NCBI GenBank assembly: GCA_916700875.1
Contig: CAKAKS010000039.1
Span: 9,077,544-9,141,543, forward strand
Direction of reading: 5' to 3'
DNA: 64,000 nucleotides
Source: Sebastes aleutianus
Taxonomy: Eukaryota; Chordata; Actinopteri; Perciformes; Sebastidae
This document shows positions 10,288 to 24,495 of the stretch, one piece after another. Position 1 is the first letter of the stretch. Each line of letters opens with the position of its first letter. The position numbers and the translations under genes are program-made. Under the pieces are notes generated by a model. It did not search any database. It was not told the origin of the DNA and was given only the letters and a program-made list of their open reading frames with translations.

Positions 10288-13200
10288 GTACACGAACACA
10301 CCTGAGAAAACATATCAAACAAAAAGAAACATGTTAAGAAACATGTTTTCCTGATCCTGATCTTTAAAATCAACAAAATTCTGTTATAAATGCTGTTTTG
10401 ACCGCTTTGACCGAGCCTGAACACTGCTAAGATTTCAACAGATTCTTTCAGTGTGTTCACTTTCTTCTGTTCTAATAATTTTAATTCATAATTGAGTTAA
10501 AACTGCAGGTTTGTTACCAACCTGCTGGTTGTCTCAAGACTCGTGTTGCTGCAGGACTCTGTTGTGAACAGGGCTGTCAATCGATTAAAATATTTATACG
10601 AGATTAGTTGCATGATTGTCCATAGATAATCGCGATTAATCGCACATTTTTTATCTGTTCAAAATGGTTGGGACCAATGTATTCCTTAGTTTCATATGAT
10701 GCCAGGATCTTCACTCTAGTTTTAAAACTGAGCCTGCTACAAATGAAAAATCGCAAGTTGCGTTAATGCGTTAAAGAAATTAGTGGCGTTAAAATGAATT
10801 TGCGTTAACGTGTTATTATCGCGTTAACTATGACACCCCTAGTTATGAACAATACGCAAATACTCCATTACAACACCTGCATTTATAATCCTTCTTAAGT
10901 TAAAGTACACTAATTTCATCAGCTAAATGTACTTAAAATGTCAAAAGTTAAAGTACGCATTCTGCAATAATATGTGACTGATGTTGGGCCCCTCCAAAGG
11001 GTCAGAAGATAAATCTGAAGGGTCGTGAAATTATAAATGGGACAGGAAAGAAGAAAAAATAAAACACAATATTGTGAAATATTGGATAATCTCACCTCTT
11101 TGGGCCTCAAACAGTTATTTAAATGAACAATGTGTGAAGTTTAGAGGCAAAATGTCTCTTTGATTAAACAACTCAAAGACATCTGAAACATGACGCTGCT
11201 TTATTCTAACAGGTCACAGACCAAAAAAGTTGTTTTAAAAACGATTTCACATTTCTGTCCATGTGTTTGTCTCTCAGGCTGGTCCAGGAACATTTTCTGC
11301 AGCTCTCCAAGACGACTCGAGAACGGACCTCAACGAGGTCAAAGGTCACCTAGAAATCGCCTTGTTAGAGAAACATTTCTTACGTGAGTATTCTGACACG
11401 AACTGTTTATCATTGATTTCATTAAACATAAAGTAACTGATATGAACCTAAGAAGAGAAATGAAATACAATTCATACGTGTGTGTGTCTTACAAACAAAG
11501 TAAGTGGGTGATAAATGGAGCAATTTGGTGCATTCTGGCCATGAATTTTATCTCTGGCAAAGGCAACAATGTATTCATGAAAAGTATAAAATAATACATT
11601 TTACCTTCAAAAAGCATGCTACTATGATTCTTACTATGAACATTATATATAATAAATTTAATAATAATATAATATTTATTTTAACTATCCAACAAATAAT
11701 TAACTTTTGATGGAAATCTGTCTGTAGCTCTTACACTCAAAAGGCACGTGCTTCAGTGAATCGAATTCTTACAATCCCACAGGATCTTGCTTCTTTAACG
11801 TAATGTCTGTAGAAGATAATAAATCAAACACATTACAGTGCAGTAGACACTTGACACAATCTAATTCAGAGTATAATCTGATGGTAAGAAAATAAAGTTT
11901 ATTAAACTATCTAGACAGCAGCTAGCTACCTATATTAGCGTCTCCACTGGTTTGCACGACGCAACTCAGGCAGGCAGACGAGACGTTGAACTAACGTCAA
12001 GGTTAAGAAATGGTATGGTCCACTTTAGGGGTGTCTGAAATCGTATTACAAGGTTCTTCCAGGCGTGGTTAGTTGTAGTAGTCTTGTTAATGTCTTATTG
12101 AACAAAACGTGTAAATATTGTAATCGCATGTTTGCCACAGAGTTTATTTTCTGCAATAATACAAAACCCAATGGAACAATCCCATTGGCTTTTTGTGGAG
12201 TGAACCAGGGCGATGCTAACTTCCTGGTTGGCCTACAACAATACGTCATCCCTGCAGCGCTCCATTCCGTATTGAGCACCTTTAAGATCATTTTGTCAGA
12301 CTATTGTCTTTCACGTTCAAACAAATAAAGTAGTCAAAGTTAAGTGTACCTTTAAATCTGTGGCAGGAAGAGTTGTGTGTTGATTGGCTGTTGGGTCGTT
12401 GCGGCTTCTCCCATCAGTTTGGAGTCAAACGTCCAACAGCACAGCAGCATGCTGGGTAATCCGTCAATATCTGTCCGTCAGCTTTATGTAACACACACAG
12501 CTATTAATAACCCTGCTGACCTCATCTGACACACACACACACACACACTGCTCGGTCACTGTTAGACGTTATAAAACAGGAAGTTCTCTAAGAAGTGAGG
12601 AAACTAAAATGTATCAGTAGATTCACCGGGAGAGGCTCGTGATCCAGCAGAAGTTTCATTTTAGATCCATGAGCTCTGCAGTCAGTAAAGGACAGGTATG
12701 CCAGAGGTAGACATCACCAAGTTGAGGGCAAAAGATGTCATCTGAGCGACTCTCAATGGCCGATAAAAGTGTACTCGGTTTGTCTCCGTCATCATCTGTT
12801 TCAGAGGAGGAGCTGAGGAAACTTAAAGAGGAGTTCAACGTGGATTCACTGAGACAGGAGCTGGAGAGGGAGCGCAGCAGGTGCATCGAGCTGGAGCAGA
12901 AGATCAACGACGTTGTGAAACCCAGGTGGATATTTAAAAAAAAACTTTATTTAAGGAGATGGTTTGAGACATCAGATGAAGCAGCTTACTGTGGTTTAGT
13001 GCCTACACTGACTGGTCGTTTCTGTCACTTCACAGACCTGAAGACTCCCCTTCTCAGACACCTAGAGCCCCGCCCCCTGCTCCACCTGCAGTCAGCAGTA
13101 CAGGTGAGCTTTTCTTTAAACACTTAATGGCCTCTTTCTTAGGCACACAATCTAATCCAATCCAGTATAATAGCTCTTCCACACATTCTCCCTTTTATAA

Positions 13201-15073
13201 AGCTTATAATGTTCAAGTTTTGGTTAAAACTTTCTGAGAGGTGTTTATTACTGAGGTCGTAGTTGTTGTTGGTGTTGTACTGGGCTGCATTATATTGAAA
13301 TGTGTCTCCTAATATTTCATCCGCCTCATCTAAGTCTGGTACAAACCTCAGAGTATGAACTTTGATAAAAGTGGTAAAATGTTAACGGACATGTTGGTTA
13401 CCTCCAACGGACTCTTTTCTCTTCCCGTCCTCAGACAAACAGAAGGACACTTTGTCCGGCAGTTTCCTGAAGTGGCTTTATGATCGTTTTGGCGTTTATA
13501 TCGAGGACTTCCGCTTCCAACCGGAGGAGCACACGGTGGAGCCGGACGAGCCGCTGAGTGCCAAGAGGTGAGGAAGATGGATGTGTTTATTAACACAATG
13601 ACTTTTTTCATTGTGCTAGAGCTGTATTTGTATTAAAATCTAACATAAATATTTTGTTTCTGATCCACAGGCTGACTGAAAACATGAGACGGCTCAGTGA
13701 GTATTTCTTTCTGAAAGTACAGAACATACTTTTGGTCACTTTCTGTACTTTAGATGCTTTATATAACAGTTTATTTAAAACAACACGGAAGAAGTTTCTC
13801 TGTCATGATAAATTCTCAGTCTGTGATTGGTCGGCTGGTCCGTTGTTGTGTTTCCAGAGCGAGGATTCAAACCTGTGACCAACTTCAAGAGGAACCTTAC
13901 TGCCTTATCCAGCTGGTACTCCGTCTACACGTCAGCCATCGCCTTCATTGTGAGTCCACACAGACAGCCAGCTGGTTACTGATGATGGATGTTAGGGAAA
14001 TTAGGGGTGAAAAAAAAAGCCACCTTAAATGAAGTCACCTTCATCTGTTTGTGTCCATTCACATGTTTTTATTATCTTTATAAATACACACGGCTTCAAA
14101 AACTCACTTCACTTCGTGTGTGTTCTGCACAGGTCTACATGTATGCAGCGTGGCACGGCTGGGCCGTTCCCATGTTCCTGTTCCTCGCCATCCTCCGCCT
14201 GTCCTTGAATTGCCTCATCGCCAGGTCAGTGAAAGCCCCGCCCCTCCCCCTCTCTGTCAGCCAATCACACGGCCAGCATCAGAAAAACCAGGTCCAGCAC
14301 AGATTCTTTGCTATTACGATGGAATAAGTGTCGTTTTCACATCTCTCTAACAGTTCGTCATACACACTTTAGATCCCCACTCTCCTCACATTGACATGCA
14401 TCTTCTGGTATAGCCCATTCCCTCTTCATAAAGGGACTGATACAACTGAGAATAGAACTTTTTCATGGCAGGCATTTTGACTTCAGGCCAACGGACGCCT
14501 CATCAATGAGCCTTTGATTCTGGGTTGCGTTAGGATACTTTGACCCCGGTATACGTACCTGCAAGTTTATTTCTATTTTTAAAGCTATTAAAGGGGAAAT
14601 GTGCCGCCATTCAGTCTTTCAGAGGTTGTAGCAGGTCAGTCTTAAAGCTAGAGTGAAGATACTGTCGTATGAAACTAGGAATCCATTGGTATCAACCATG
14701 TTCCACTAGCTTGTTGGGAAAGAGGTTAAATAACGCTCCAAACATACTGGGGTCCCTAAACAGTCTTGAATCACAATAAATTGTGTATCACTGTAAAGCT
14801 GAGACTCTTGTGGATCCAATGAGACCAACTATATTCATGTGTGATGATGTTATTCCCCATAGTAGCCATTTCATTGTAGTGTGAGACCATTTTTTTAAAA
14901 ATTTGAGTAAATACACTTTTACATTTTATTTTAATTAATTAATTCATGTTTATTTCTGATTTATGAGTAGAAGAACTTGACACACAGTGCTGCGCTGCAT
15001 CTCAAATTAATCTTCAGGTCCCTAGGTTTTATTGATAAATGTTTTTTTATTTCAGTCTTGACACACAGACGGC

Positions 15074-15134
<61 letters not shown>

Positions 15135-18100
15135 ACAGGAAGCCTTCGCTGTGTTTTAAATCCACCTGATGATACTGAGCAGTTTGAATTTAAATCTTTG
15201 AGACACAGATATGTAGTGCGTGTGAAATGATCTACCTATCTACCTGTGTGTTCCCCATAATGCACTGCTCTCAGAGGCTGGAGGATCCAGTGGAGCATCG
15301 TACCTGAAGTCTCGGAGCCCGTGGTGAGACATCTCTCTTAATACCTGTGTTTGTTTGTTGTCCTGCCTGGACAGAAGAACTAATCTGACAGTTAAACAGC
15401 TCTACCTGATGGACATGTGAGGTCATTACACATACTGTAAAATAGAGGCTTGACGTGATTGATGAATAATTAACATTTTAATCACAAATTGTGCCTTTTA
15501 ATATCAGGTTTTAATGATGGCAGGGGTGGAAAGTTACTCAAGTACTCTACTTGAGTAGAATTTGTAGGTACTATTTCATGCAACTTTATACTTCACCACA
15601 TTTCAGAAGCAAATATTGTACTTTTTACTCCACTACATTTATTTTACACATATAGTTACTAGTTATATTGCAATTTAAAGGCTCTGCGCCAGGTGTTTTC
15701 AGAATAAATCTGAATATATCACAGAACATGTGATACAACCATCTATTATAAATAACTAGGATTACTTGAGTAATATTTTGAATGCAGCACTTTTACTTGT
15801 AACAGAGTGTTTTTACATCGTAATGTTGCTGCTTCTACTTAAAGGGACTCTGTAAGAATCAGAAATTGCTTGTTAATAGTGACACGTGTGGCTGTTAAGT
15901 CGACGACAGTCAGCGTCCTGTTGCCTGCGCTACCGACACACAAGACTGAACGAGATTGACAGGCATCATGTTGATTAACGTTAGCAACATTAGCCAGCTA
16001 AAAGCACAATATCACTATATATTTCACATGCTTGGCAGAAATGTTAGCTGACCAGACAAAAAACGTTCCCGGAAAAACGTTCCGCATTCTTCACATTAAA
16101 AGCAGTCTAAAGGCTGATAGAGGAAACCCAGAAAGTCGTGAAAGGTGTCATTTTTTTAGGTTTGGTTACAACCTTTTCACACATTGGCAATAAAAAATGA
16201 TTAAACCACGTTTATATGTAGGTGTAAAAAGTTACATACAGTCCCTTTTTAAATAAAGCATCTGAATACTTCTTCCACCACTGCACAATGGTTCGCAGGT
16301 GATTGACAGGTGATTGACAAGTGTCGGTGTTTATGACTTTACTGTCTCCTCCGTTTTTAACAGGAGCCTCCTAAAGAAGATCTGACGGTGTCGGAGAAGT
16401 TCACGCTGGTTCTGGATGTTGCTCAGAAAGCTCAGGTGAGACGTTGACAGAGAAGTCAGAGGCTCTACGTCATCGTGAGACACCTGACGACAGATTTCAC
16501 AACAACTTGTTTGTTTGTTTCGTCTTCACAGAATCTATTTGGGAAGATGGCAAACATCCTGGAGAAAATAAAGAAGTGAGTTTGTCTGCACACACTTTAT
16601 TCCAGGTTACAGTGAACTGATGGATCATACACCGATCTTTATTACTGTGTCTGTGTGTGTGTGCAGTCTGTTCATGTGGGTTCAGCCAGAGTTGACTCAG
16701 AAGCTGTACGTTGGTCTGTGGTTGGCCTTCATCTCATCCTGCCTGCTGCCGTTCAAACTGCTGGGATTCATCATAGGTACAACACACATATATGTATATA
16801 TGTATTATATACACTTACATACTGTCATCATTATACATTTATTATAGTCACTTCACTGATCACTGGGGTTTAATCTCTGGAAACAGGATTCCTGGGAATA
16901 CACATTCAAACTATTACCCAATTCCTGAAAAATATAATAACTAGGGCTGTCAATCGATTAAAATATTTAATCGCATGATTGTCCATAGTTAATCGCAAAT
17001 TAATGACACATTTTTTAACTGTTCAAAATGTACCTTAAAGGGAGATTTGTCAAGTATTTAATACTCTTAGCAAAACTCAGCAGCACACCGGTAACTTCCT
17101 TTTGGCCCTCCAAATTCATCATTGTATGCAGTGGGCTACCTCCAGTTCTGAGAAGTGAAGCCAATGCATTCTTTCTAATAGCCAGCAGGGGGCGACTCCT
17201 CTGGTTGCAAAAAGAAGTCTGATTGTATAGAAGTCTCTGAGAAAATGAGCCTACTTCTCACTTGATTTATTACCTCAGTAAACATTGTAAACATGAGTTT
17301 ATGGTCTCAATCGCTATTTTCAAGTCTTCAAGAACACTAAGCTACACTTTCTGTTCTCCAACACAACAAACTCTGCCCGCCCGACACTCACGTTTCCACC
17401 ATGGATGTATTCCACTATTCTACCGTTGTCTTCCGGCAACATGTCACATCACCAGATTTCAGAACAAGACTTCTCCTTGAGCGAGACTCTCTCCATAATA
17501 TCAGACACTTATAGTAACAATAATTTGAATTTATTGAAAGGATAGGATAGCCCCTTGAGATGTAGCATCTCATTTTCGAGGGGGTCCTATAGACACAAAT
17601 ACAAAAAACACATAGAGACAAAACAGCATTACATAGAAAACATACACTGCAAATACACAGATACAGACAGCTTGCTCACCATTTCCCACAATAAGAGCCT
17701 GTCATGGCAAAAACAAGCACTTTTAGTGGACGTAAATGACGGTGCCAGCTTGCCCCAATAGTACTATATTGCAGCCTGTGAGCAGCTGCTGTCTACAGCG
17801 CTCTCCCTCAGTACTGGACCAGTTTCAGAAAATTTTGCTATTAGTCAGTTAGACACAAAAACATGATGAAATAGGGTGCAGTTTGAAAAATACAGAGGTT
17901 TCCCTTTAAATTGAATAACAGACTAAGTACTGCTGAGTGTCTCTGATTAGTGTCTTCCTCCTCCTCAGGTGTGTACGCAGGTATAAAGTTCTTCATCATC
18001 GACTTCATCTTTAAGAGTTGTCCCAAGCTGAGGCAGCGCTTTGACACCCCCTTCATCATCTGGACCAACTTACCCACCGACCTGCAGCTGAAGGAGCGCA

Positions 18101-21100
18101 GCAACACTGGGCTGAGCAGACGGGTCAGTCCAAACTCTCTGAAAATATCCAAAAAATACAGCTCACAGACCGCAGCGCTGGTCTGAAGTCAGCCACCGGT
18201 TCAGATACGTCCTGGTACAAACCGGTTATTCACTGGTCCCAGTAGGTGATCTCTGGTCTGTGTTGGTTTCAGTGCTCTGTTGTTGTTTTTTCTCTCTCAG
18301 CTGTCTGAGTGTGAACAGGTAGGATCCTGATGTGTGTGTGTTTTGTGTGTATTTACAGTCGCAGTGTAGACGTCGGTAGTTTTTATCAATACTGAACGTA
18401 ACCAATTGGCTGCTGTTATTATTAATCAAGGTGATGGTCTGTCTCAAAACCCACTGGTCAGATTGTCAGTGAACGTCTCATTCCTGCTCTCCAGAGAACG
18501 AACCCTTTAGATTGTACTGACCTTTCCTCTAGCGCCCCCTTCAGGACAAACTTCGGATCAGATCATACTTGAATTTTTAGTGTTTTACCCAACATTTAAT
18601 GTTTTTACCTGAACTGGGTTGAATCCAAATCTTTGTTGTTTTAACCCGAGTTTTGTTTTCTGTCACTGAAGCTTTGGTCTTACATTTGTTTTTTAAAATT
18701 TTTGAACTCAATTTTCAAGTTGGATCTTATCCGAATTTGTGCATTTCTGCTGTTACATGAAGATTGATCGCGATTAAAATATTTAATCGCGATTAATCGC
18801 ATGATTGTCCATCGTTAATCGTGTTTAATCGCAAATCAATCGCACATTTTTTATCTGTTGAAAATGTACCTTTAAAGGGAGATTTGTCAAGTATTTAACA
18901 TGGGAGTGGACAAATATGCTGCTTTATGCTAATGTATGTATATATTTATTATTGGAAATCATTAACAATACAAATCAATGACAGATATTGTCCAGAAACC
19001 CTCACAGGTACTGCATTTAGCATAAAACATATGCTCAAATCATAACATGGCAAACTGCAGCCCAACAGGCAACAACAGCTGTCAGTGTGTCAGTGTGCTG
19101 ACTTGACTATGACTTGCCCCAAACTGCATGTGATTATCATAAAGTGGGCATGTCTGTAAAGGGGAGACTCGTGGGTACCCATAGAACCCATTTACATTCA
19201 CATATCTTGAGATCAGAGGTTAAGGAACCCCTTTGAAAATGGCCATGCCAATTTTTCATCATCAAAATATAGCGCAAGTTTGAAGCCTCATTTATTCTCC
19301 TTCTCGACAAGCTAGTATGACATGGTTGGCACCAATGGATTCCTTAGGTTTTCTAGTTTCATATGATGCCGTTATCTTCACTCTTGCTTTTAAATGTTTA
19401 TATTTTTACCCAAATTTGAAGGTTTGTAGCAACATTTCCTTTGTTTTTACGTGAAGTTTTGGGTCGGATTTTTACCACCACTTTGAGTATTTTTTCCATG
19501 AATCTTTATGTTGGTTCTTCTCTTCTAGCGCCACCTTCAGGACAATCTTTACTTTTTTAGTTCCACTACTGGCTAAACTCTAAGAATCACTAAATCATCA
19601 GGATATTGTCGAGATTTTAGCCACATTTTAAGAACAACAACAATACAGAAACAGTGAAAGTGAAATGTCACAAGTGTTTTTGCAAATTGTCAATCTGTCA
19701 AACAGCTGTGAACACACCTGGACAGGTGAGTTGTTCTTGTCGACTGCAGCTTCATTCTCTGACTGTGATGCTCAGGATGCCACTGCAGTACCTCGCCTGC
19801 TGCTGATTTGCTAATCGAGTACCTGCCCCCCCCCCGCCCCCCCCGCCCCCCACCTCTGTCCACCTGTCCAGGTAACCTTGACGGCCGGCCGAGGCAACGC
19901 CGCCGCTGCAGCTCCTCTTGGTTTCAGCCGGGACGAGGACGGAGGACGATACTACAGCACCAAGAAAGGAGCTTTTCATGAAGTCTTCAACCTGCTGGAG
20001 AGTGAGCGCCCTCTGACAGGTGAGGGAGGAACTGCAGGAGGGAAGGGGGTGAATCAAAACTTATTCAGCTCAGCTTCAGATTTCAAACTTCAAACTGGAA
20101 AAAAAGTATTTTATATATTTTTTACACAATTTTTTGCAAGACCGTAGCCAAGAATCTTGTCAAATTAAGTCCCCCAACGCAGTATTTATTCAATCAAATG
20201 CTCAATTATGAGTTTTATCTCCAAACATGAAGGACTGAATGCTTTTTCAAAGTCTTCAGTGTCGGGAATTGAACTCTGATGGGAAATACTGAACCTTCTT
20301 ATTCATTTATGACCCTCAGTCATTCACTGTCAATAACCCTCTAACACCAACAATATCCACTGCTGCTGTTATAATTATAATTCTTCCAGTCTTTAATGCA
20401 CAGACTTTATTTAAATATGTACATATCATCTATCACTATAAATATAAATCCTACATGCTGTACATACAGTATAGACATGTTTACATGTTTTTACATAATT
20501 ATATATATATACACCTATTTCTTTCACTACTCGTGTACATAACAGTCCTGTCTATTCCTCACCTTTATTTCTCCAGCTTTGTTGTCCTTGTCCCTAGTTG
20601 TTAATTAATTTCTGTGTAAATAAATAAAACTGATTCTGATATAAATTAAAAAAAAGTCAAAATTCAATCAAACACTGGAATCAGTCAAATAACCACCATG
20701 TGCGATGTGGCTGCTTAACCCCCGAATTCCCAGACTAAGGTACCTGACCTTATCTGCAGCAGGTGCCGTGAACTGTTGTGTGATTCTTTGTGTTGTTGTC
20801 TCAGTGTGTGAGAACGGCTGGCGCTGCTGCCTCATCAACAGAGACAGGAAGACACCGACAGACTACATCCGCAACGGAATCCTCTACGTCACTGAGAAGT
20901 AAGTCCTAAAGTTTTATTTTTGTTGCTGCACTAGAGAGGAAACAGAGATCAAGATCTGAGTGGGATCCAAGCGTTGTATATTTAAATGTTGTGGTTTGGA
21001 GTTAGTTTACAGGTGTTACTCTTTTAATTGAAATGAGTAAACTTCTTTACTCTTTCTAAAGGGGTTTTCAGACACAACACAGCGATGTGAGCGGGCGCGG

Positions 21101-23345
21101 TTGGATGTGAAGTGAGGCAAAGACGTGTCTGCGCGAGTTTAAAATATGTCAACTTGAACGAAAAATGTGTGAATAACCTGAGGCCTTATGAATCCATTTC
21201 ATAAATGTACAGAGACGAGGGGAAGAAGGAGAGAGACTAGAGGGAGATGAGAGAAATAATTGATGTTTTGAGATCAATCTATGTTCTGAGAGGCTGTAGA
21301 AGTAGTATTTTGAGTAGTAGGGACAACTTCTACTTCCAAGGTTCATGTAGAAGGGAAACAGTCGCCACACTTGTAGAATAAAGAACAACTTTATTGTCGC
21401 GTTTAAAAATATAGTAAACCCCTTTCCTACTGGACAAAAACCCACTAACATCTGGCTTTTGTCTTCAGTGGGAAAGGTTACAATCAGCATTCATTCCCGG
21501 GACAAATGAGTCTGCAGTAGTCACAGGTATTTATCGGCTCCAGCTCCGATCAGCAGTGATGGAAACATGATACCTGGGTGCTAATTTTTACCCCTTTTAC
21601 GGCGTGATTCGAAGTGAATATATAATAAATAAAATCAACAGGGATTTGTACAATTATTATAATTTATTAACGTACAAAAACAGACAATCAAAGCTGGCAG
21701 ATTCCAGTCAGACAACAGTAATTTTACCTCACTGATCATCGAAAAACACACTTCATTCAAACTCGACAGAAACAAAATAAAACTCATCAAAACCGTCTTT
21801 TTTTAGTCTTTCCACTGTTTCAACAATCACCAACTCTGGTTTGAAAGAGAGACTGAATAAGTACATAAAAAATCATTACTTAAAAGTTTGTTCATAAACT
21901 TTTGTAATTGTGAACTGTAAATTGCATATATGAAAACAATCTTGAAAAAAATAAAGTATAAATAAAAAAAAAAAAAGAATAAGTACATAAAAAAGAAGTA
22001 ACCACCATAACATTTTCACTATTTACTAACCTTGTTTTCCGGTACGTTTGTGATGTCGAACATGACGCACCAGAAACAAAACAGAAAGGCTACTCATCTA
22101 CTCACAATGGGAAAGGAGTCTATCTCATATTTTTAGCCCGTGTTTAAAAAAAACTGCATATACGCGCTGATTTCGGTGGGAAAAGGTTATCATAGTAAAT
22201 GATTTATCAACTTGATGTATAATGTAAAACTAGTAAACCTGGAGCTCTGACCTATGTCTTCTTCAGTCATCTGTGTTTCGAGAGCTCCAGCTCCAGATCT
22301 GGATCCTCCAAGAGGAACAAAGTCATCAAACTAATCGACATCATCGACATCCAGAAGGTAATCAACGTCACCTGTGTCGTCACTAGGGGTGGGAAAAAAA
22401 ATCGATCCACCTATGTATCGCATTGTGACTGGGCCTCTCTGTCTGCTGCAGGAAGACATGGCTGCTTTATACTGCAAATTCCTTATGACTTGTTCCTGTT
22501 ATCAATCATTTATTCATCATTGGGTTAATTAGAGTTTGATTTATGTTTGTCCTCTTGTTTTGGTTTCTTATTGTTGTTTTTAATGTGGTATCATAAACTT
22601 TATTGCAGCAGTAGCTGATGCTGATTCTTGACAATAAAGTTTATTTAAAGGTGTTTTCTTCTCTGTCACTCACAGTACAAAGTTTTGTCCGTGCTGCCTG
22701 GATCTGGGATGGGCATCTCCATCGCGACGCCATCCACCCAAAAGGTAAGAGCTCAGACAGAGGGTGCTATGACTTGATATTATGTTAAAGTTAAAACGGG
22801 TTAAATTAAAATAAATACCAAGACGTAACTAACTAGAAGTAGCAATACAACAGTCTAAAAATACCCTGTTACAAGTAAAAGTGCTGCATTCAAAATACAA
22901 GTACCCTAAATGTGTGTATATATACAGTATATAAAATGAAAATGCACATAAAAACAGGTGTCTGGAAATGCATCTATATAGAGTTTGGTGACATAACGTA
23001 ATTCCCAGCATACCTAATATAAAAACACCCAAAGAGGTGAGAGTGGTTGAAAACACCTGGGTGCGTGTGCAGAGTAACTACATCTGTATAATACATGTAG
23101 TTGAGTAAAAAAGTACAATGTTTGCCTCTGAACTGTAGTGAAGTATACAAGTTACATAAAATTGAATTAAGTACCTCTAAAATAAAATACCTTGAAATTC
23201 TAGATGAGTAAAGTTACCTTCTGTATTGTTGCAGCCGATGGTGTTCGGCGCGATGATCCACAGAGACGAGGCCTTCGACGCCATCTTCACCCAGTACATG
23301 AAGATCGTTACCACGGCTACAGCCACCGAGTCGGAGACATTGTAA
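10105..23345 (+). CDS. gramd4: GRAM domain-containing protein 4
   Basis: Coding exons: 10105-10287, 11278-11383, 12805-12925, 13036-13103, 13435-13567, 13671-13696, 13858-13949, 14133-14224, 15275-15323, 16364-16435, 16532-16575, 16667-16776, 17969-18123, 18301-18318, 19872-20019, 20805-20898, 22267-22357, 22676-22744, 23235-23345; all phases agree, giving 593 residues (human about 578). In order: conserved basic N-terminus; Glu-rich coiled coil around residues 80-135; Pro-rich linker; a membrane segment near 244-270 (VYMYAAWHGWAVPMFLFLA); a second hydrophobic region near 340-380; and a GRAM domain from about 450 (STKKGAFHEVFNL) to the C-terminus, including CENGWRCCLINRD. In mammals the protein is membrane-bound and is reported as a pro-apoptotic E2F1 target (DIP) and a modulator of Toll-like receptor signalling. 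Whether this is the a or b teleost copy cannot be told. Confidence 0.95.
10569..10841 (+). mobile_element. hAT-like MITE (family A), internally deleted copy
   Basis: Ends are CAGGGCTGTCAATCG on the left and TGACACCCCTA on the right. It is flanked by 8-bp direct repeats GTTGTGAA (10561-10568) and GTTATGAA (10842-10849), differing at one base. It lies in the first intron after the gramd4 start exon. Confidence 0.8.
12050..12300. repeat. Dispersed repeat shared with 53085-53225
   Basis: A stretch including GAACAAAACGTGTAA, TTTGCCACAGAG and CCCATTGGCTTTTTG recurs with few changes at 53085-53225. No coding function is seen; short open frames here belong to the repeat. Confidence 0.7.
14700..15030 (+). 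repeat. Dispersed repeat family R, partial copy
   Basis: Contains GGGGTCCCTAAACAGTCTTG, GTGGATCCAATGAGACCAAC and GATGATGTTATTCCCCATAG. Longer relatives are at 37540-38160 (opposite orientation) and 45860-46790. It sits in a gramd4 intron before the CA microsatellite. Confidence 0.65.
15079..15132. repeat. (CA)n microsatellite
   Basis: About 27 uninterrupted CA units inside a gramd4 intron. Likely polymorphic. Confidence 0.95.
15841..16250. mobile_element. Non-autonomous DNA element with AAAGGGACT ends (short copy)
   Basis: Starts AAAGGGACTCTGTAAG and ends ACATACAGTCCCTTT, a terminal inverted repeat. The interior GTTAAGTCGACGACAGTCAGCG is shared with the longer copy at 24571-25348. No transposase is present. 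Confidence 0.7.
16942..17055 (+). mobile_element. hAT-like MITE (family A), left-end fragment
   Basis: TAGGGCTGTCAATCGATT followed by the ATTAATCG region and TACCTTAAAGGGAGATTTG. Similarity stops near 17055, so the right end is missing. It is in a gramd4 intron. Confidence 0.7.
18301..18318 (+). other. gramd4: Putative 18-nt micro-exon of gramd4
   Basis: The acceptor TTTCTCTCTCAG is followed by 18 bases coding LSECEQ and then GTAGGA. Phase is 0 on both sides, so the frame is kept with or without it. The neighbouring exons end RR (18123) and begin VTLTAG (19872). The acceptor tract is strong, but such a small exon could be skipped. Confidence 0.55.
18760..19400 (+). mobile_element. hAT-like MITE (family A), truncated
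   Basis: Contains the family's ordered marks: paired ATTAATCG motifs, CAAGTATTTAACATGGGAGTG, TGACTATGACTTGCCCC, GTAAAGGGGAGACTCGTGG and CATATGATGCC. Both ends are eroded. It is in the intron between gramd4 exons 18301-18318 and 19872-20019. Confidence 0.75.
22676..23345 (+). other. gramd4: gramd4 last two coding exons
   Basis: Exon 22676-22744 codes YKVLSVLPGSGMGISIATPS and onward. Exon 23235-23345 codes PMVFGAMIHRDEAFDAIF and ends ...TESETL before TAA at 23343-23345. Both match the end of the GRAM domain and the short C-terminal tail of GRAMD4. Confidence 0.9.
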
Positions 23346-24495
23346 CACCTTCACAACATGGCTGCCATCTCACACACACACAAACACACACGCACTGTAA
23401 CTGTATTCACTCTGTGACGTCTTCAAACAGCTGCTGACTTCAGTTTGAGCTGCCCTCGTGTGATTTAGGGGTCACCTCTTCGGTCATCAAACTAAATGAT
23501 CCGGTGACGTTGATGTTGAATCGATTCCAACAAATCCCTGATTTCATGTCAGAATCAGCCGACAACCAACATCAATCACTGTTCTTAAACTGTGTTGCAG
23601 AAAGTTCCCACAAAACAGACAAATGAACGTCAATCCTGAGTGCTAATTTACCGCAAATTCATATGTCAATGGCTGGTATCTCAAATAATCGCCTGCATAT
23701 AAACAATTAGAGACCGGGTGAAAACATTGAGGACGTTGCTGTTACCTGTGCTATAACGTCTCTCACTTGATAAATTTAGTACATTTCCACACAATAACAG
23801 TTTTGTCATACTCACCACTCTGCTAAAAACATTCCCATTCACTGATTGTTTCCAGTTGCCTCTACTTTGCTGTTTTTAAAAAATATATTTTATCCCTGTT
23901 AAGCTGCAGTCAATGAAGCTCAACACTTCCTGCACAGATGCTTCACATTAAAAGCCTTCCAAGGGCACAATCCCTCCTTTACTTGGACGGCTTTTAATGC
24001 GAAACGCCTGCAGGGACACCGTTAAAATTCACGATCTAAAAGGAAACAATTCTACATTTCGAATTCGATCGTCACAGTTTGTTCATGCTGGTCAGCTGAA
24101 CCGACGCACCTGCAGCTCATCAGTCAGCTGTGTCATGTGACTGGCTGCAGGTTTGTGTGATTTCAGTTTACTTCCTTGGAGGTATATTACACTTCTATAT
24201 ATTACACCGGAAGGTTTACGGAAAGACACTAATGTTTCAGTGATGATTTTAGCAGTTTTGATAATACATTAATCATTTAAGTCACTTATTAATCATTCTT
24301 TGGTTGAAGCTTCTCCAATGTGAGGATTTTCTGCTGTGCTTTTTTTGTTTTATGTATCACTGTTGGTCGGACAAAACAAGACATTTGAAGACCTTGGAAC
24401 AAAAATATAAAAAAAACAGATGAAAGAACATTTGTATCAAACAATAATAGGACATCGTCCTTTTTAATAATAAAGATTTTATGTGAAGGACTTGA
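23346..24495 (+). other. gramd4: gramd4 3' UTR with candidate polyadenylation signal
   Basis: There is no other open frame after the stop. The first convincing AATAAA is at 24469-24474. Repeat sequence (24571 onward) follows soon after, which suggests the transcript ends before it. The 3' end is inferred, not shown. Confidence 0.4.

Noticed and set aside
9997..10305. 102-codon plus frame starting with a signal-peptide-like stretch (VLWFLSSSSVCSAAS)
   Set aside because: The apparent signal peptide lies in the intron and the acceptor region before 10047. The real gramd4 start is at 10105, within the same frame.
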